From Caulobacter sp. 602-2 (GTDB taxonomy: Bacteria > Pseudomonadota > Alphaproteobacteria > Caulobacterales > Caulobacteraceae), in NCBI RefSeq assembly GCF_011043625.1, contig NZ_JAAKGT010000001.1, positions 186,001-250,000 of the forward strand: 64,000 bases of DNA. The letters run 5' to 3'. Under the pieces are notes generated by a model that saw only the letters and a program-made list of their open reading frames with translations, was not told the DNA's origin and ran no database searches. Of this stretch, positions 36,178 through 44,788 are shown in pieces (position 1 is the first letter of the stretch; every line of letters starts with the position of its first letter). A program made the position numbers and the translations under genes.

Positions 36178-38337
36178 ATGCAGAAGTCGGTTCTATGGGG
36201 CGTCTCGGCCCTGGCCATGCTGGCCGGCGGGGCGCCGGCCCTGGCGCAGGAGGCGCCGGTCGCGGTCGAGGATCTGGTCGTCACCGCCCAGCGACGCGAG
36301 CAGAAGCTGCAGGACGCGCCGGTCGCGGTCAGCGCGTTTGGCGCCAAGGCGCTGGACCAGCTGCAGATCACCAGGGCCGAGACCCTGGGGGCCGCCGTGC
36401 CCAGCCTCTACGTCTCGCAGATCAGCGCCTCGCCTTCGACGGTGCAGGTGGCCCTGCGCGGCGCGCTCGACCAGACCGGCGGCATGATCACCTCGGAGCC
36501 GCCGGTCGGCATCTATGTCGACGACGTCTACCAGGCCCGGCTGTCGGTCGCGAACCTGGATCTCGCCGACGTCGTGCGGGTGGAGGTGCTGCGCGGGCCC
36601 CAGGGCACGCTCTACGGCCGCAACTCGATGACCGGCGCGCTGAAGTACGTCACCCGCCAGCCCGACGGGACGCCCGGCGGCTTCGCCGAGGCCTCTTGGG
36701 GCGACTATGGCCTGCAGCGCTATCGCGCCGGCGCCGGCGGCAAGGTCGCCGACCATGTCGGGGCCACGGTCTCGGCCCTGTTCTCCGACCGTGACGGCTG
36801 GCAGCAGAACACCGCCCTCAAGCGCCGCGTGGGCGAGCGCCGCGACGCCGGCGCCCGCTTCTCGCTCGGCCTGATCGACACCGGCCCGCTCAGCGCGACC
36901 TTCTCGGCCGCCTACGCCCGCACCGACACCGACGGCCAGCACTTCTCGCCACTCGACCCCGTGACGCTGGCGCCGCTGGCCGGCGGCGAGTTCGGCTCGA
37001 CCCGCTCGCCGCTGAACACCGACACCAAGACCGAGCAGAAGAGCCTGGCCCTGCACCTGGGCTACGACCTTTCCGGGATCCAGCTGAAGTCGATCACCGC
37101 CTACCAGCGCCTGGACGACCGCTGGACGCTGGACTTCTCGGGCGGGCTGGTGGCCGGTTCGGGCCTTGTCGCCGGCTTCCTGCGCGGCAGCGACACCGGC
37201 CAGGAGCAGGCCAGCCAGGAGTTCCAGGCGCTGGGCGAGGCCTTCGAGGGCCGCCTGCAATGGATCGGCGGCTTGTTCTGGTTCAAGGAGACCGGATCCC
37301 AGGTGCTGTCAGACACCATCGGCTCGGGCATCTACGGTCCGTTCCCCGTGCCGCTGCTGCCGACGACGATCCACGCGACCTCGGAAAGCATCGCCGCCTA
37401 CGGCCAGATGGAATGGCGCTTCACCGAGCGTCTGAAGGGCTCGGCCGGTCTGCGCTGGACCAAGGACGAAAAGACCATCGCCGGCACGATCCAGGACGGC
37501 CTGGCGGCCTATCCGGCCAGCCTGACCAGCCGATCGAACGCCGGCGAGTGGAAGGTCTGGACCCCGAAGGTCAATCTTCAGTACCAGGCCAGCGACGACG
37601 TCATGGTCTACGGCACGATCGCACGCGGCTACCGGGCCGGCGGCTTCGTGGCGCTGTCGATCGCCGATCCGTCGATCTTCACCAAGGCCTATGACCCCGA
37701 GTTCGCCTGGTCCTACGAGGCCGGCGCCAAGATCGAGGCCTTCGACCGCCGCGCCCGGCTGAACCTGGCGGCCTATGTCCAGCAGCTGAAGGACCTGCAG
37801 CAGAACGTCATCAGCAACGGCTCGATCCTGACCCAGAACGCCGCCGAGGCCCGCATCGCCGGGCTCGAGGTCGAGGCCGCCGCCACGCCGGTGAAGGGAC
37901 TGGATCTCTTCGCCTCGCTGGCCCTGACCGACGCCGAGTACGAGAAGCTGGATCCCTCCACCGCCGCGGCTCAGGCCGGCGCGAAGACCCTGCCGCTGGT
38001 TTCCAAGGTGCAGGCCCAGGTCGGCGGTTCCTGGCGCATCGAGCCGGAGATGCTGAAGGGCGGAGCGATCATCGTCTCGGCCGACTACAGCCATCGCGGC
38101 CCGCGCTACGCCGAGGCGACCAACGCGCAGACCGGCCGCATCGGTTCGGTCGATCGGGTCAATGCGAGCATCGCCTGGGAATCGCCCTCGGCGGCATGGC
38201 GGGTGTTCGTGCAGGGCCGCAACGTCTTCGATGCGGAGGACTACGTCTCCGGCGCCGTCTTCATCCCCGGCCTGATCGTCTATCGCCTGGCCGACGAACC
38301 GGCGATGTGGAGCGCCGGTGTAAAGGTGAAGTTCTAG
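36178..38337 (+). CDS. TonB-dependent outer membrane receptor (second copy type)
   Basis: 719 residues. A signal peptide ends PALAQE, followed by a TonB box region VEDLVVTAQRREQKLQDAPVA, the pattern found in a large Caulobacterales/Sphingomonad receptor class. The plug includes PPVGIYVDDVYQA and EVLRGPQGTLYGRNSMTGAL. The barrel ends in a Phe (SAGVKVKF). The ligand is unknown. It differs from the receptor at 31146 in plug sequence, so the two are not a recent duplication. The gap 36032-36177 has short hairpins but no gene. Confidence 0.93.
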   Translation: MQKSVLWGVSALAMLAGGAPALAQEAPVAVEDLVVTAQRREQKLQDAPVAVSAFGAKALDQLQITRAETLGAAVPSLYVSQISASPSTVQVALRGALDQTGGMITSEPPVGIYVDDVYQARLSVANLDLADVVRVEVLRGPQGTLYGRNSMTGALKYVTRQPDGTPGGFAEASWGDYGLQRYRAGAGGKVADHVGATVSALFSDRDGWQQNTALKRRVGERRDAGARFSLGLIDTGPLSATFSAAYARTDTDGQHFSPLDPVTLAPLAGGEFGSTRSPLNTDTKTEQKSLALHLGYDLSGIQLKSITAYQRLDDRWTLDFSGGLVAGSGLVAGFLRGSDTGQEQASQEFQALGEAFEGRLQWIGGLFWFKETGSQVLSDTIGSGIYGPFPVPLLPTTIHATSESIAAYGQMEWRFTERLKGSAGLRWTKDEKTIAGTIQDGLAAYPASLTSRSNAGEWKVWTPKVNLQYQASDDVMVYGTIARGYRAGGFVALSIADPSIFTKAYDPEFAWSYEAGAKIEAFDRRARLNLAAYVQQLKDLQQNVISNGSILTQNAAEARIAGLEVEAAATPVKGLDLFASLALTDAEYEKLDPSTAAAQAGAKTLPLVSKVQAQVGGSWRIEPEMLKGGAIIVSADYSHRGPRYAEATNAQTGRIGSVDRVNASIAWESPSAAWRVFVQGRNVFDAEDYVSGAVFIPGLIVYRLADEPAMWSAGVKVKF

Positions 38338-38366
38338 GAGGGAGGCTCGGGAGGCTCAATAAGGCC

Positions 38367-38479
38367 TGTCATCCCGGCCGGAGGACCGCGTCAGCGGTCC
38401 GCAGAGCCGGGATCCTCCACGCCAGACGGATCAACCGTGGGAGATCCCGGCGCTCCGCTGCGCTGCGGCCGGGATGACA
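38367..38479. repeat. Intergenic terminal-inverted-repeat element, type A (copy 1)
   Basis: 113 bp bounded by perfect 14-bp inverted ends (TGTCATCCCGGCCG at 38367-38380 and its complement at 38466-38479), with inner palindromes. Copy 2 at 45448-45559 has nearly the same length, ends and the shared inner phrase GGGAGATCCCGGCGCTCCGC. It fills the gap between convergent genes. It encodes nothing. Confidence 0.8.
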
Positions 38480-38491
38480 AGCAGCAGGAGC

Positions 38492-39028
38492 CTACTTCTT
38501 CTTGTAGGCCTTCACCGCGTCCATGGTCTTGGTCACGTGGCCGGCGAAGTTGCCGTCGGTGTAGGCCATCAGGACCTTGCCGTTCGGGGCGATGACGTAC
38601 GAGGTGCGGTTCGACCATTCGGGGCGCTTGTCCAGCACCACGTCGTAGGTCTTGATCAGCTCGGGCGTGGCGGCCGCCACCGCGAACTTGTCGCGGCAGT
38701 GCTCCTTGGAGAAGTCCTTGATGCGGTCGACATTGCCGGCCGTGACGCCGATCACGGTCGCGCCCAGCTTCTGGAACTCGGGCGTGGCCTCGGCGAACTC
38801 GTGGGCCTCGGCCGTGCAGCCGGCGGTGTAGGCGGCGGGGAAGAAGTACAGCACCACGGGGCCCTTCTTGAGGGCCTTGCTGAGCTTGAACTCGAAGTCC
38901 TTGCCGGCCAGGGCGCCGGGGGCGGTGAAGTCGGGCGCCTTGTCGCCCGGCTTCAGGGCCGCGAGAGCCGGCGAGGCGGCGGCAAGGCCCAGGGCGAGCA
39001 GGCTGGCGGCGAGGGCGGGGCGGTTCAT
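38492..39028 (-). CDS. Exported PrxQ/Bcp-type peroxiredoxin
   Basis: 178 residues. The peroxidatic site reads FFPAAYTAGCTAEAHEF, with Cys71; the usual resolving Cys five residues on is replaced by His. A second Cys at 111 (KEHC), 40 residues on, could serve as resolving Cys in the alpha-3 style of PrxQ. Most Bcp proteins are cytoplasmic, but this one starts MNRPALAASLLALGLAAASP, a clear signal peptide cleaved near ALA-AL, so it is probably periplasmic. The ATG at 39028 is chosen for this; the open frame upstream has no support. Confidence 0.88.
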   Translation of the reverse strand: MNRPALAASLLALGLAAASPALAALKPGDKAPDFTAPGALAGKDFEFKLSKALKKGPVVLYFFPAAYTAGCTAEAHEFAEATPEFQKLGATVIGVTAGNVDRIKDFSKEHCRDKFAVAAATPELIKTYDVVLDKRPEWSNRTSYVIAPNGKVLMAYTDGNFAGHVTKTMDAVKAYKKK

Positions 39029-39187
39029 CTTGGCGACTCCGGGGCCTTGGATGCGGCGTGGCCAGCAATGTGGACGTGCCCCAACGGAAAGCAAGTATCG
39101 GCAAAACAGCGGTCCGGCTTGCCCAGTCCCCGGCTTTCCCCTAACCCTCCGCGCCCAAGACATTGAATCTTAGAGGAGCGGGCCGTC

Positions 39188-40132
39188 ATGAGCATCGCCT
39201 TCATCTTCCCGGGGCAAGGCAGCCAATCGGTCGGCATGGGCGTCGAGCTGGCGGAGGCCTTCGCCTCTGCTCGCGAGGTGTTCCAGGAGGTCGACGACGC
39301 CCTGGGCCAGAAGCTCTCCCTGCTGATGCGCGAAGGTCCCGAGGGCGACCTGACCCTGACCGAAAACGCCCAGCCGGCCCTGATGGCCGTCAGCCTGGCC
39401 GTCACCCGCACGCTTGAAAAAGAGTTCGGGGTGGGCGTCGACCGCGCCGCGTTCGTGGCCGGTCACAGCCTTGGCGAGTACTCGGCCCTGGCCGCCGCCG
39501 GCGCCATCAGCCTGGCCGACACCGCGCGCCTCCTGAAGCTGCGCGGCCAGGCCATGCAGCGCGCCGTGCCGGTGGGCGAGGGCGCCATGGCCTCGCTGAT
39601 CGGTCCCAAGACCGACATCGCCCTGGCCGAAGCCGCCGCCGCCGCCGGATCGGAAGTCGGCGTCTGCGTCGTGGCCAACGACAACAACAACGGCAACGTC
39701 GTGATCTCCGGCGCCAAGGCCGCGGTCGACAAGGCCATCGAGAAGGCCAAGGAACTGGGCGCCCGCGCCATTCCGCTGAACGTCTCGGCGCCCTTCCACT
39801 GCCCGCTGATGCAGCCGGCCGCCGACGAGATGGCCGCCGCCCTGGCCAGCGCCACGATCCTGGCCCCGCGCGCGCCGCTGGTCGCCAACGTCACCGCCGC
39901 CCCGGTCCACGACCCGGACGTCATCCGCAAGCTGCTGGTCGAGCAGGTCACCGGCCGCGTGCGCTGGCGCGAGAGCATGACCTGGCTGGCCGGCGAGGGC
40001 GGCGTCACCCGCTTCGCCGAGGCCGGCGCCGGCAAGGTGCTGTCGGGCATGGCCAAGCGCATCGCTCCGGACGCCGAGGCGACCCCGCTGAACAGCCCGG
40101 CCGACCTGGAAGCCTTCGCCAAGTCGCTCTGA
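39188..40132 (+). CDS. fabD: Malonyl-CoA:ACP transacylase FabD
   Basis: 314 residues. FabD moves malonyl from CoA to ACP to start fatty acid elongation. The N-terminus FIFPGQGSQSVGMG and the nucleophile elbow GHSLGEYSA (Ser94) are diagnostic; the His of SAPFHCPLM completes the dyad. The ATG at 39188 follows GAGGAG. First gene of the fabD-fabG-acpP-fabF cluster; 78 bp separate it from fabG. Confidence 0.97.
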   Translation: MSIAFIFPGQGSQSVGMGVELAEAFASAREVFQEVDDALGQKLSLLMREGPEGDLTLTENAQPALMAVSLAVTRTLEKEFGVGVDRAAFVAGHSLGEYSALAAAGAISLADTARLLKLRGQAMQRAVPVGEGAMASLIGPKTDIALAEAAAAAGSEVGVCVVANDNNNGNVVISGAKAAVDKAIEKAKELGARAIPLNVSAPFHCPLMQPAADEMAAALASATILAPRAPLVANVTAAPVHDPDVIRKLLVEQVTGRVRWRESMTWLAGEGGVTRFAEAGAGKVLSGMAKRIAPDAEATPLNSPADLEAFAKSL

Positions 40133-40144
40133 TCCCTTCGTGCT

Positions 40145-40173
40145 CCTCGTCCCGGGCTTGCCCGAGGGCGAGG
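40145..40173. repeat. Small hairpin between fabD and fabG
   Basis: CCTCG and CCCGGGC pair with GCCCG and a GGGCGAGG arm with small bulges, forming a GC-rich hairpin. The CCCGGGCTTGCCCG core is of the kind often repeated between alphaproteobacterial genes. No T-run follows, so fabG can be co-transcribed. Confidence 0.4.
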
Positions 40174-40210
40174 ATCTCGCTTCATCCTTCCTCCGAACGG
40201 AGAACCTTCA

Positions 40211-40951
40211 ATGTTTGATCTGACGGGCAAGACCGCCCTGGTCACCGGCGCCACCGGCGGCATCGGCGGCGCCATCGCCCGCGCCCTGCACGGCCAGGGC
40301 GCCCATGTCGTGCTCTCGGGCACCCGCGAATCGGCGCTGACCGAGCTGAAGAACGAGCTGGGCGAGCGCGCCTCGTTCGTCGTGGCGAATCTGTCGGACG
40401 CCGACGCCGTCGACGGCCTGGTCGCCAAGGCCGAGGAAGCCGCCGGCGCCCCGCTCGACATCGTCATCGCCAACGCCGGCATCACCCGTGACGGCCTGAT
40501 CGTGCGGATGAAGGACGAAGACTGGGACACCGTCATCAAGGTGAACCTGGAAGGCTACTTCCGCCTCGCCCGCGCCGCCGCCAAGGGCATGATGAAGCGC
40601 CGCGCCGGCCGCATCATCGGCATCACCTCGATCGTGGGCGTCACCGGCAACCCCGGCCAGACCAACTACGCGGCCTCCAAGGCCGGAATGATCGGGTTTT
40701 CCAAGGCCTTGGCCCAGGAACTGGCCAGCCGCGGCGTGACCGTCAACTGCGTCGCCCCCGGCTTCATCGCCAGCCCGATGACCGACGCCCTGAACGACGC
40801 CCAGAAGGCCGGCATCCTGTCGACCATTCCGGCCGGAAAGCTGGGCGAGGGGAGCGATATCGCCGCGGCCTGCGTTTACCTGGCCAGCGATCAGGGCGGT
40901 TACGTCACCGGTCAGACCTTGCACGTCAACGGCGGCATGGCCATGATCTAG
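40211..40951 (+). CDS. fabG: 3-oxoacyl-[acyl-carrier-protein] reductase FabG
   Basis: 246 residues, an SDR. The nucleotide motif is TGATGGIGG; the catalytic residues are Ser140, Tyr153 and Lys157 (in QTNYAASKAG). FabG reduces 3-oxoacyl-ACP using NADPH. Identity as FabG rather than another SDR follows from its place between fabD and acpP and from the family phrases NVNLEGYFR-like VNLEGYF and ITRDGLIVRMKDEDW. Start ATG at 40211 follows GGAGAA. Confidence 0.96.
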   Translation: MFDLTGKTALVTGATGGIGGAIARALHGQGAHVVLSGTRESALTELKNELGERASFVVANLSDADAVDGLVAKAEEAAGAPLDIVIANAGITRDGLIVRMKDEDWDTVIKVNLEGYFRLARAAAKGMMKRRAGRIIGITSIVGVTGNPGQTNYAASKAGMIGFSKALAQELASRGVTVNCVAPGFIASPMTDALNDAQKAGILSTIPAGKLGEGSDIAAACVYLASDQGGYVTGQTLHVNGGMAMI

Positions 40952-41055
40952 GCGAACGCCGCCTTGGTCCACAATGGCCATGCTTCTTGGCGGCTGACCC
41001 GCTGGTCACCCGAAAAGGAACGTGATAGGCGGTGACCCGACATCTCACGGACGGT

Positions 41056-41096
41056 GAAACAGATTTCATACCGTCCGGGGGTAAACAGATTTCAAA
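41056..41096 (+). promoter_or_regulatory. Paired operator-like boxes upstream of acpP
   Basis: A 12-bp direct repeat AAACAGATTTCA occurs at 41057-41068 and 41083-41094, 26 bp apart, and the first copy is flanked to make TGAAA-N4-TTTCA, a small dyad. Two such boxes 17-57 bp before the acpP start look like binding sites for a regulator, or part of the leader. I cannot name the protein. Confidence 0.5.
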
Positions 41097-41112
41097 ACGA
41101 GGGACTAACAGA

Positions 41113-41352
41113 ATGTCCGACATTCTCGAGCGCGTGCGTAAGATCGTCATCGAACACCTGGATGCCGATCCCGAGAAGGTCACCGAGAAGGCCAGCTTCA
41201 TCGACGACCTGGGCGCCGACAGCCTCGACAACGTCGAGCTCGTGATGGCGTTCGAAGAAGAATTCGACATCGAAATTCCGGACGACGCCGCCGAGCACAT
41301 CCAGACGGTTGGCGACGCCGTGAAGTTCATCACGGAAAAGACCGGCGCCTAA
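41113..41352 (+). CDS. acpP: Acyl carrier protein
   Basis: 79 residues, acidic. The phosphopantetheine attachment site is DSL with Ser37 (GADSLDNVE). ACP carries acyl chains for fatty acid and lipid A synthesis and so links this cluster to the lpx operon. The start is the ATG at 41113 with GAGGGA upstream; the longer frame from 41032 would include the operator-like boxes and is rejected. A strong terminator follows. Confidence 0.97.
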   Translation: MSDILERVRKIVIEHLDADPEKVTEKASFIDDLGADSLDNVELVMAFEEEFDIEIPDDAAEHIQTVGDAVKFITEKTGA

Positions 41353-41394
41353 GGGCGTCGGGTTCGTACCCTTACGGGCGAACAAGACTATCAG

Positions 41395-41439
41395 CCGCCG
41401 CGCAGCACGGGCTATTGCCATCGTGCGCGCGGCGGTTTT
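41395..41439 (+). terminator. Intrinsic terminator after acpP
   Basis: A 14-bp GC stem (41395-41409 with 41422-41435, one bulged base) is followed by TTTT. Its strength suggests most acpP transcripts end here, giving acpP higher output than fabF, as in other bacteria. Confidence 0.85.
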
Positions 41440-41527
41440 CGTATGTGGCCAAGATTCGCGCCGCAACCTGACTTAGGGCTTTCGCCTTTCGTCTGGGCCG
41501 GCGCGTCGGAAGGTTTGGGAGCAATCC

Positions 41528-42808
41528 ATGCGTAGAGTCGTCGTCACCGGGCTGGGCCTGCTGACTCCTCTGGGCCAGGGCGTCGAAGTGTCCTGGAAGA
41601 ACATCGTGGCCGGCAAGTCCGGCGCGGGCCGCATCACCGCTTTCGACCCGACCGACTATGCCTGTCAGGTCGCGTGCGAAGTGCCGCGCGTCGATGGTCG
41701 CGGCGGCGGCGGTCCGGACGTCGAGGGTTCGTTCGACCCTGACCAGACCATGAGCCCGCGCGACCAGAAGCGCGTGGACGACTTCATCCTGTACGGCATC
41801 GCCGCCGCTGATGAAGCCGTGAAGGATTCGGGCTGGGTTCCGGAGACCGACGAGCAGAAGTGGCGCACGGGCGTCATCCTGGGCTCGGGCATCGGCGGCC
41901 TGTCGACCATCGCCGACACCGCGCTGGAACTGGAAGCCAAGGGCCCGCGCCGCGTCAGCCCGTTCTTCATCTCCTCGGCCCTGATCAACCTGATCTCGGG
42001 CCAGGTCTCGATCAAGTACGGCTTCAAGGGCCCCAACCACGCCGTGGTCACGGCCTGCGCCACCGGCGCCCACGCCATTGGCGACGCCGCGCGCCTGATC
42101 AAGTACGGCGACGCCGACGTGATGATCGCCGGCGGCGCCGAAGCGGCCGTCTGCAAGCTGGGCATCGCCGGCTTCATCGCCTGCCGCGCCGTGGCCACCG
42201 ACTTCAACGACACGCCCGAGAAGGCCTCGCGTCCCTACGACAAGGATCGCGGCGGCTTCGTCATGGGCGAGGGCGCCGGCGTCCTGGTGCTCGAGGAATA
42301 CGAGCACGCCAAGGCCCGCGGCGCGAAGATCTACGCCGAAGTGGTCGGCTACGGCCTGTCGGGCGACGCCTATCACATCACCGCTCCGTCGGAGAACGGC
42401 GAAGGCGGCGGGCGCGCCCTGGCGGCGGCCGTCAAGGACGCAGGCCTCCAGCCCTCGGACATCGACTACATCAACGCCCACGGCACCTCGACCATGGCCG
42501 ACGGCCTGGAAGCCGGCGCCGTGGCCGCGTTCCTGGGCGATCACGCCAAGAACGTGGTGATGTCGTCGACCAAGTCGATGACCGGCCACCTGCTGGGCGC
42601 GGCCGGCGCCATCGAGTCGATCTTCTCGATCCTGGCCATCCGCGACCAGATCGCCCCGCCGACCATCAACCTCGACAATCCCGACGTCGACGTGCCGATG
42701 AACCTGGCGCCCAACAAGGCCGTGCCGATGAAGATCGACGTGGCCGTGTCCAACAGCTTCGGCTTCGGCGGCACCAACGCCTCCGTCGTGTTCCGTAAAA
42801 TCTCGTGA
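41528..42808 (+). CDS. fabF: 3-oxoacyl-[acyl-carrier-protein] synthase II (FabF)
   Basis: 426 residues. KAS II condenses malonyl-ACP with growing acyl chains. The Cys-His-His catalytic set is readable: Cys177 (VTACATGAHA), His318 (NAHGTSTMADG) and His354 (KSMTGHLLGAAGA). Starts MRRVVVTGLGLLTPLGQG at 41528. An insert near residue 55-75 (DGRGGGGPDVEGSFD) is longer than in E. coli. The stop is followed after 10 bp by the mltG GTG start. Confidence 0.97.
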   Translation: MRRVVVTGLGLLTPLGQGVEVSWKNIVAGKSGAGRITAFDPTDYACQVACEVPRVDGRGGGGPDVEGSFDPDQTMSPRDQKRVDDFILYGIAAADEAVKDSGWVPETDEQKWRTGVILGSGIGGLSTIADTALELEAKGPRRVSPFFISSALINLISGQVSIKYGFKGPNHAVVTACATGAHAIGDAARLIKYGDADVMIAGGAEAAVCKLGIAGFIACRAVATDFNDTPEKASRPYDKDRGGFVMGEGAGVLVLEEYEHAKARGAKIYAEVVGYGLSGDAYHITAPSENGEGGGRALAAAVKDAGLQPSDIDYINAHGTSTMADGLEAGAVAAFLGDHAKNVVMSSTKSMTGHLLGAAGAIESIFSILAIRDQIAPPTINLDNPDVDVPMNLAPNKAVPMKIDVAVSNSFGFGGTNASVVFRKIS

Positions 42809-42818
42809 GCCAAGTCTC

Positions 42819-43904
42819 GTGAGCAAGCCGCCGCGTCCGCAAAAGAAGGCCTCGACGCCCAAGCGGGCGTCGAAGGCCCGCAAGCGGGAGACCGCCACCC
42901 TGGGACGTCGCCTGGCCGCCATGGCCGGCGGCGGCCTCGTGGTCGCCGCGGTCGCGGCCCTCGTCGTCGGCGGCGGGGCTGTCTGGCTCTATGGCGGGCC
43001 GGGCCCCAAGGCCAAGAACGGCGAGTACACCTCGGTGGTGCTCCGTCGCGGCGCCAGCGTCTCGGAGATCGCCGGGGCCCTGGAAGCCGGCGGGGCCATC
43101 CGCTCCTCGTCGCTGTTCCTGACCGCCGCCCAGGTCACCGGAGCGGCGCGTCGGCTGAAGGCCGGCGAGTATGAATTCCCCTCCAGCGCCTCGCTTTCCA
43201 CCGTCCTGGCCATGGTCCGCGACGGCAAGGTGGTGCGCCACCAGGTCACCGTGCCCGAGGGCGTGACCTCCGAGATGGTCGTCGAGATCCTGCAGCGCTC
43301 GCCGGTGCTGGTCGGCGACGTGCCGACCCCGCCGGAAGGCGCCGTCCTGCCCGAGACCTACCAGGTCGAGCGCGGCGAGGAGCGGGCCGCCGTCCTGCAG
43401 CGGATGATGGACGACCGCGACAAGGTGCTGAACGCCCTGTGGGAGCAGCGTCAGGCCGACCTGCCGTTCCAGACCAAGGACGAGGCCGTCACCCTGGCCT
43501 CGATCGTCGAGAAGGAAACGGCCCTGGCCAGCGAGCGTCCGCGCGTCGCGGCGCTGTTCACCAATCGCCTGCGCCTGGGCATGCGTCTCGATACCGATCC
43601 GACCGTGATCTACGGCATCACCCGCGGCCGGCCGCTGGGCCGGGGCCTGCGCCGCTCGGAACTCGATGCGTTCACGCCCTACAACACCTACAAGATCACC
43701 GGCCTGCCGCCGACGCCGATCGCCAATCCGGGCCGCGAGGCCCTGGCGGCGGTGATGAACCCGCCCAAGACCGACGAGCTCTATTTCGTCGCCGACGGCA
43801 CCGGCGGCCACGTCTTCGCCAGGACCTACGAAGAGCACGAGCGCAACGTCGCCCAATGGCGTCGCATCGAGCGCGAGGCCAAGGCTTCCGGAGCAGGGAA
43901 CTGA
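42819..43904 (+). CDS. mltG: Endolytic murein transglycosylase MltG
   Basis: 361 residues. MltG cuts nascent glycan strands and is thought to set their length. A cytoplasmic basic N-terminus of ~30 residues precedes a membrane helix (about 35-58). The YceG catalytic domain has the motif LASIVEKET with the likely catalytic Glu231, and LRLGMRLDTDPTVIYG. The start is a GTG at 42819. The junction with fabF contains a short duplicated TCTCGTGAGC, one copy of which holds this start. Precedes yicC and gmk, a common order. Confidence 0.94.
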   Translation: MSKPPRPQKKASTPKRASKARKRETATLGRRLAAMAGGGLVVAAVAALVVGGGAVWLYGGPGPKAKNGEYTSVVLRRGASVSEIAGALEAGGAIRSSSLFLTAAQVTGAARRLKAGEYEFPSSASLSTVLAMVRDGKVVRHQVTVPEGVTSEMVVEILQRSPVLVGDVPTPPEGAVLPETYQVERGEERAAVLQRMMDDRDKVLNALWEQRQADLPFQTKDEAVTLASIVEKETALASERPRVAALFTNRLRLGMRLDTDPTVIYGITRGRPLGRGLRRSELDAFTPYNTYKITGLPPTPIANPGREALAAVMNPPKTDELYFVADGTGGHVFARTYEEHERNVAQWRRIEREAKASGAGN

Positions 43905-43906
43905 CC

Positions 43907-44788
43907 ATGGCGCTGTCGGGCATGACCGGGTTCGCGCGTGTCGAGGGGGCTCTGGGCGACTGGAGCTGGGCCGTCGAGGCGCGCAGCGTCAACGGCCGCA
44001 ACCTCGAGACCCGCTTCCGGGGCCCGCCGGGCCTGGAAAGCCTCGACCGCGCCGCCCGCGACGGCGCCCAGGCCCGCTTCCAGCGCGGCCAGCTGACGCT
44101 CGGCGTCCAGGCCCGCAAGGCCGAGGCCGCCGCCGCCCCGCAGGTCAATGTCGAGGTGCTGGAACGCTACCTCAAGGCCGGCAGCCCTTACGTGGCCACC
44201 GGCATGGTCGGCAAGCCCAGCCTTGACGGCCTCTTGGCCCTGCGCGGCGTCATCGAGGTTCGCGAGGACGACGAGGACCCCGAGGCCCGAGCCGCCCTCG
44301 AAGCCGCCATCGCGGCCAGCATCCACCAGGCCCTCGACGGCCTGAAGGCCGCGCGGCTGGAGGAGGGCGCTTCGCTCTCGCCGGTGCTGTCGGGCCTGGT
44401 CGACCGCATCGAGACACTCACGAGCCTGGCCGCCGCCGAGGCCGAGGGCCAGCCGGCCATCCTCAAGCAGCGCTTCGAGCGCCGCATGGCCGAACTGCTG
44501 GGCGAAAGCGCCTCGCAGGACCGCATCCTGCAGGAAGCCGCCGCCCTGGCGGTCAAGGCCGACGTCCGCGAGGAGCTCGACCGCCTGGCCGGCCACGTCG
44601 CCGCCGCGCGCACCCTGCTGGCCAGCGACGGCGCCTCTGGCCGCCGCCTGGATTTCCTCTCGCAGGAGTTCATGCGCGAGGCCAACACCCTTTGCAGCAA
44701 GTCGGCGCTGACCGCGCTGACGGCCCACGGCCTCGAGCTCAAGGCCACGATCGAACAGTTTCGCGAACAGGTTCAGAATGTCGAATAA
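43907..44788 (+). CDS. YicC-family endoribonuclease
   Basis: 293 residues. The N-terminal SGMTGFARVEG and NGRNLETRFRGP and the C-terminal DUF1732 block (KADVREELDRLAGHVAA, ending GRRLDFLSQEFMREANTLCSK) identify YicC. The E. coli protein was recently assigned endoribonuclease activity. Start ATG at 43907, 2 bp after the mltG stop; a longer frame upstream lies inside mltG. It overlaps gmk by 11 nt, so coupling to gmk is likely. Confidence 0.94.
   Translation: MALSGMTGFARVEGALGDWSWAVEARSVNGRNLETRFRGPPGLESLDRAARDGAQARFQRGQLTLGVQARKAEAAAAPQVNVEVLERYLKAGSPYVATGMVGKPSLDGLLALRGVIEVREDDEDPEARAALEAAIAASIHQALDGLKAARLEEGASLSPVLSGLVDRIETLTSLAAAEAEGQPAILKQRFERRMAELLGESASQDRILQEAAALAVKADVREELDRLAGHVAAARTLLASDGASGRRLDFLSQEFMREANTLCSKSALTALTAHGLELKATIEQFREQVQNVE

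Noticed and set aside
40145..40173. fabD-fabG hairpin as a terminator
   Set aside because: No T-run follows and the two genes are normally co-transcribed; listed only as a small repeat.
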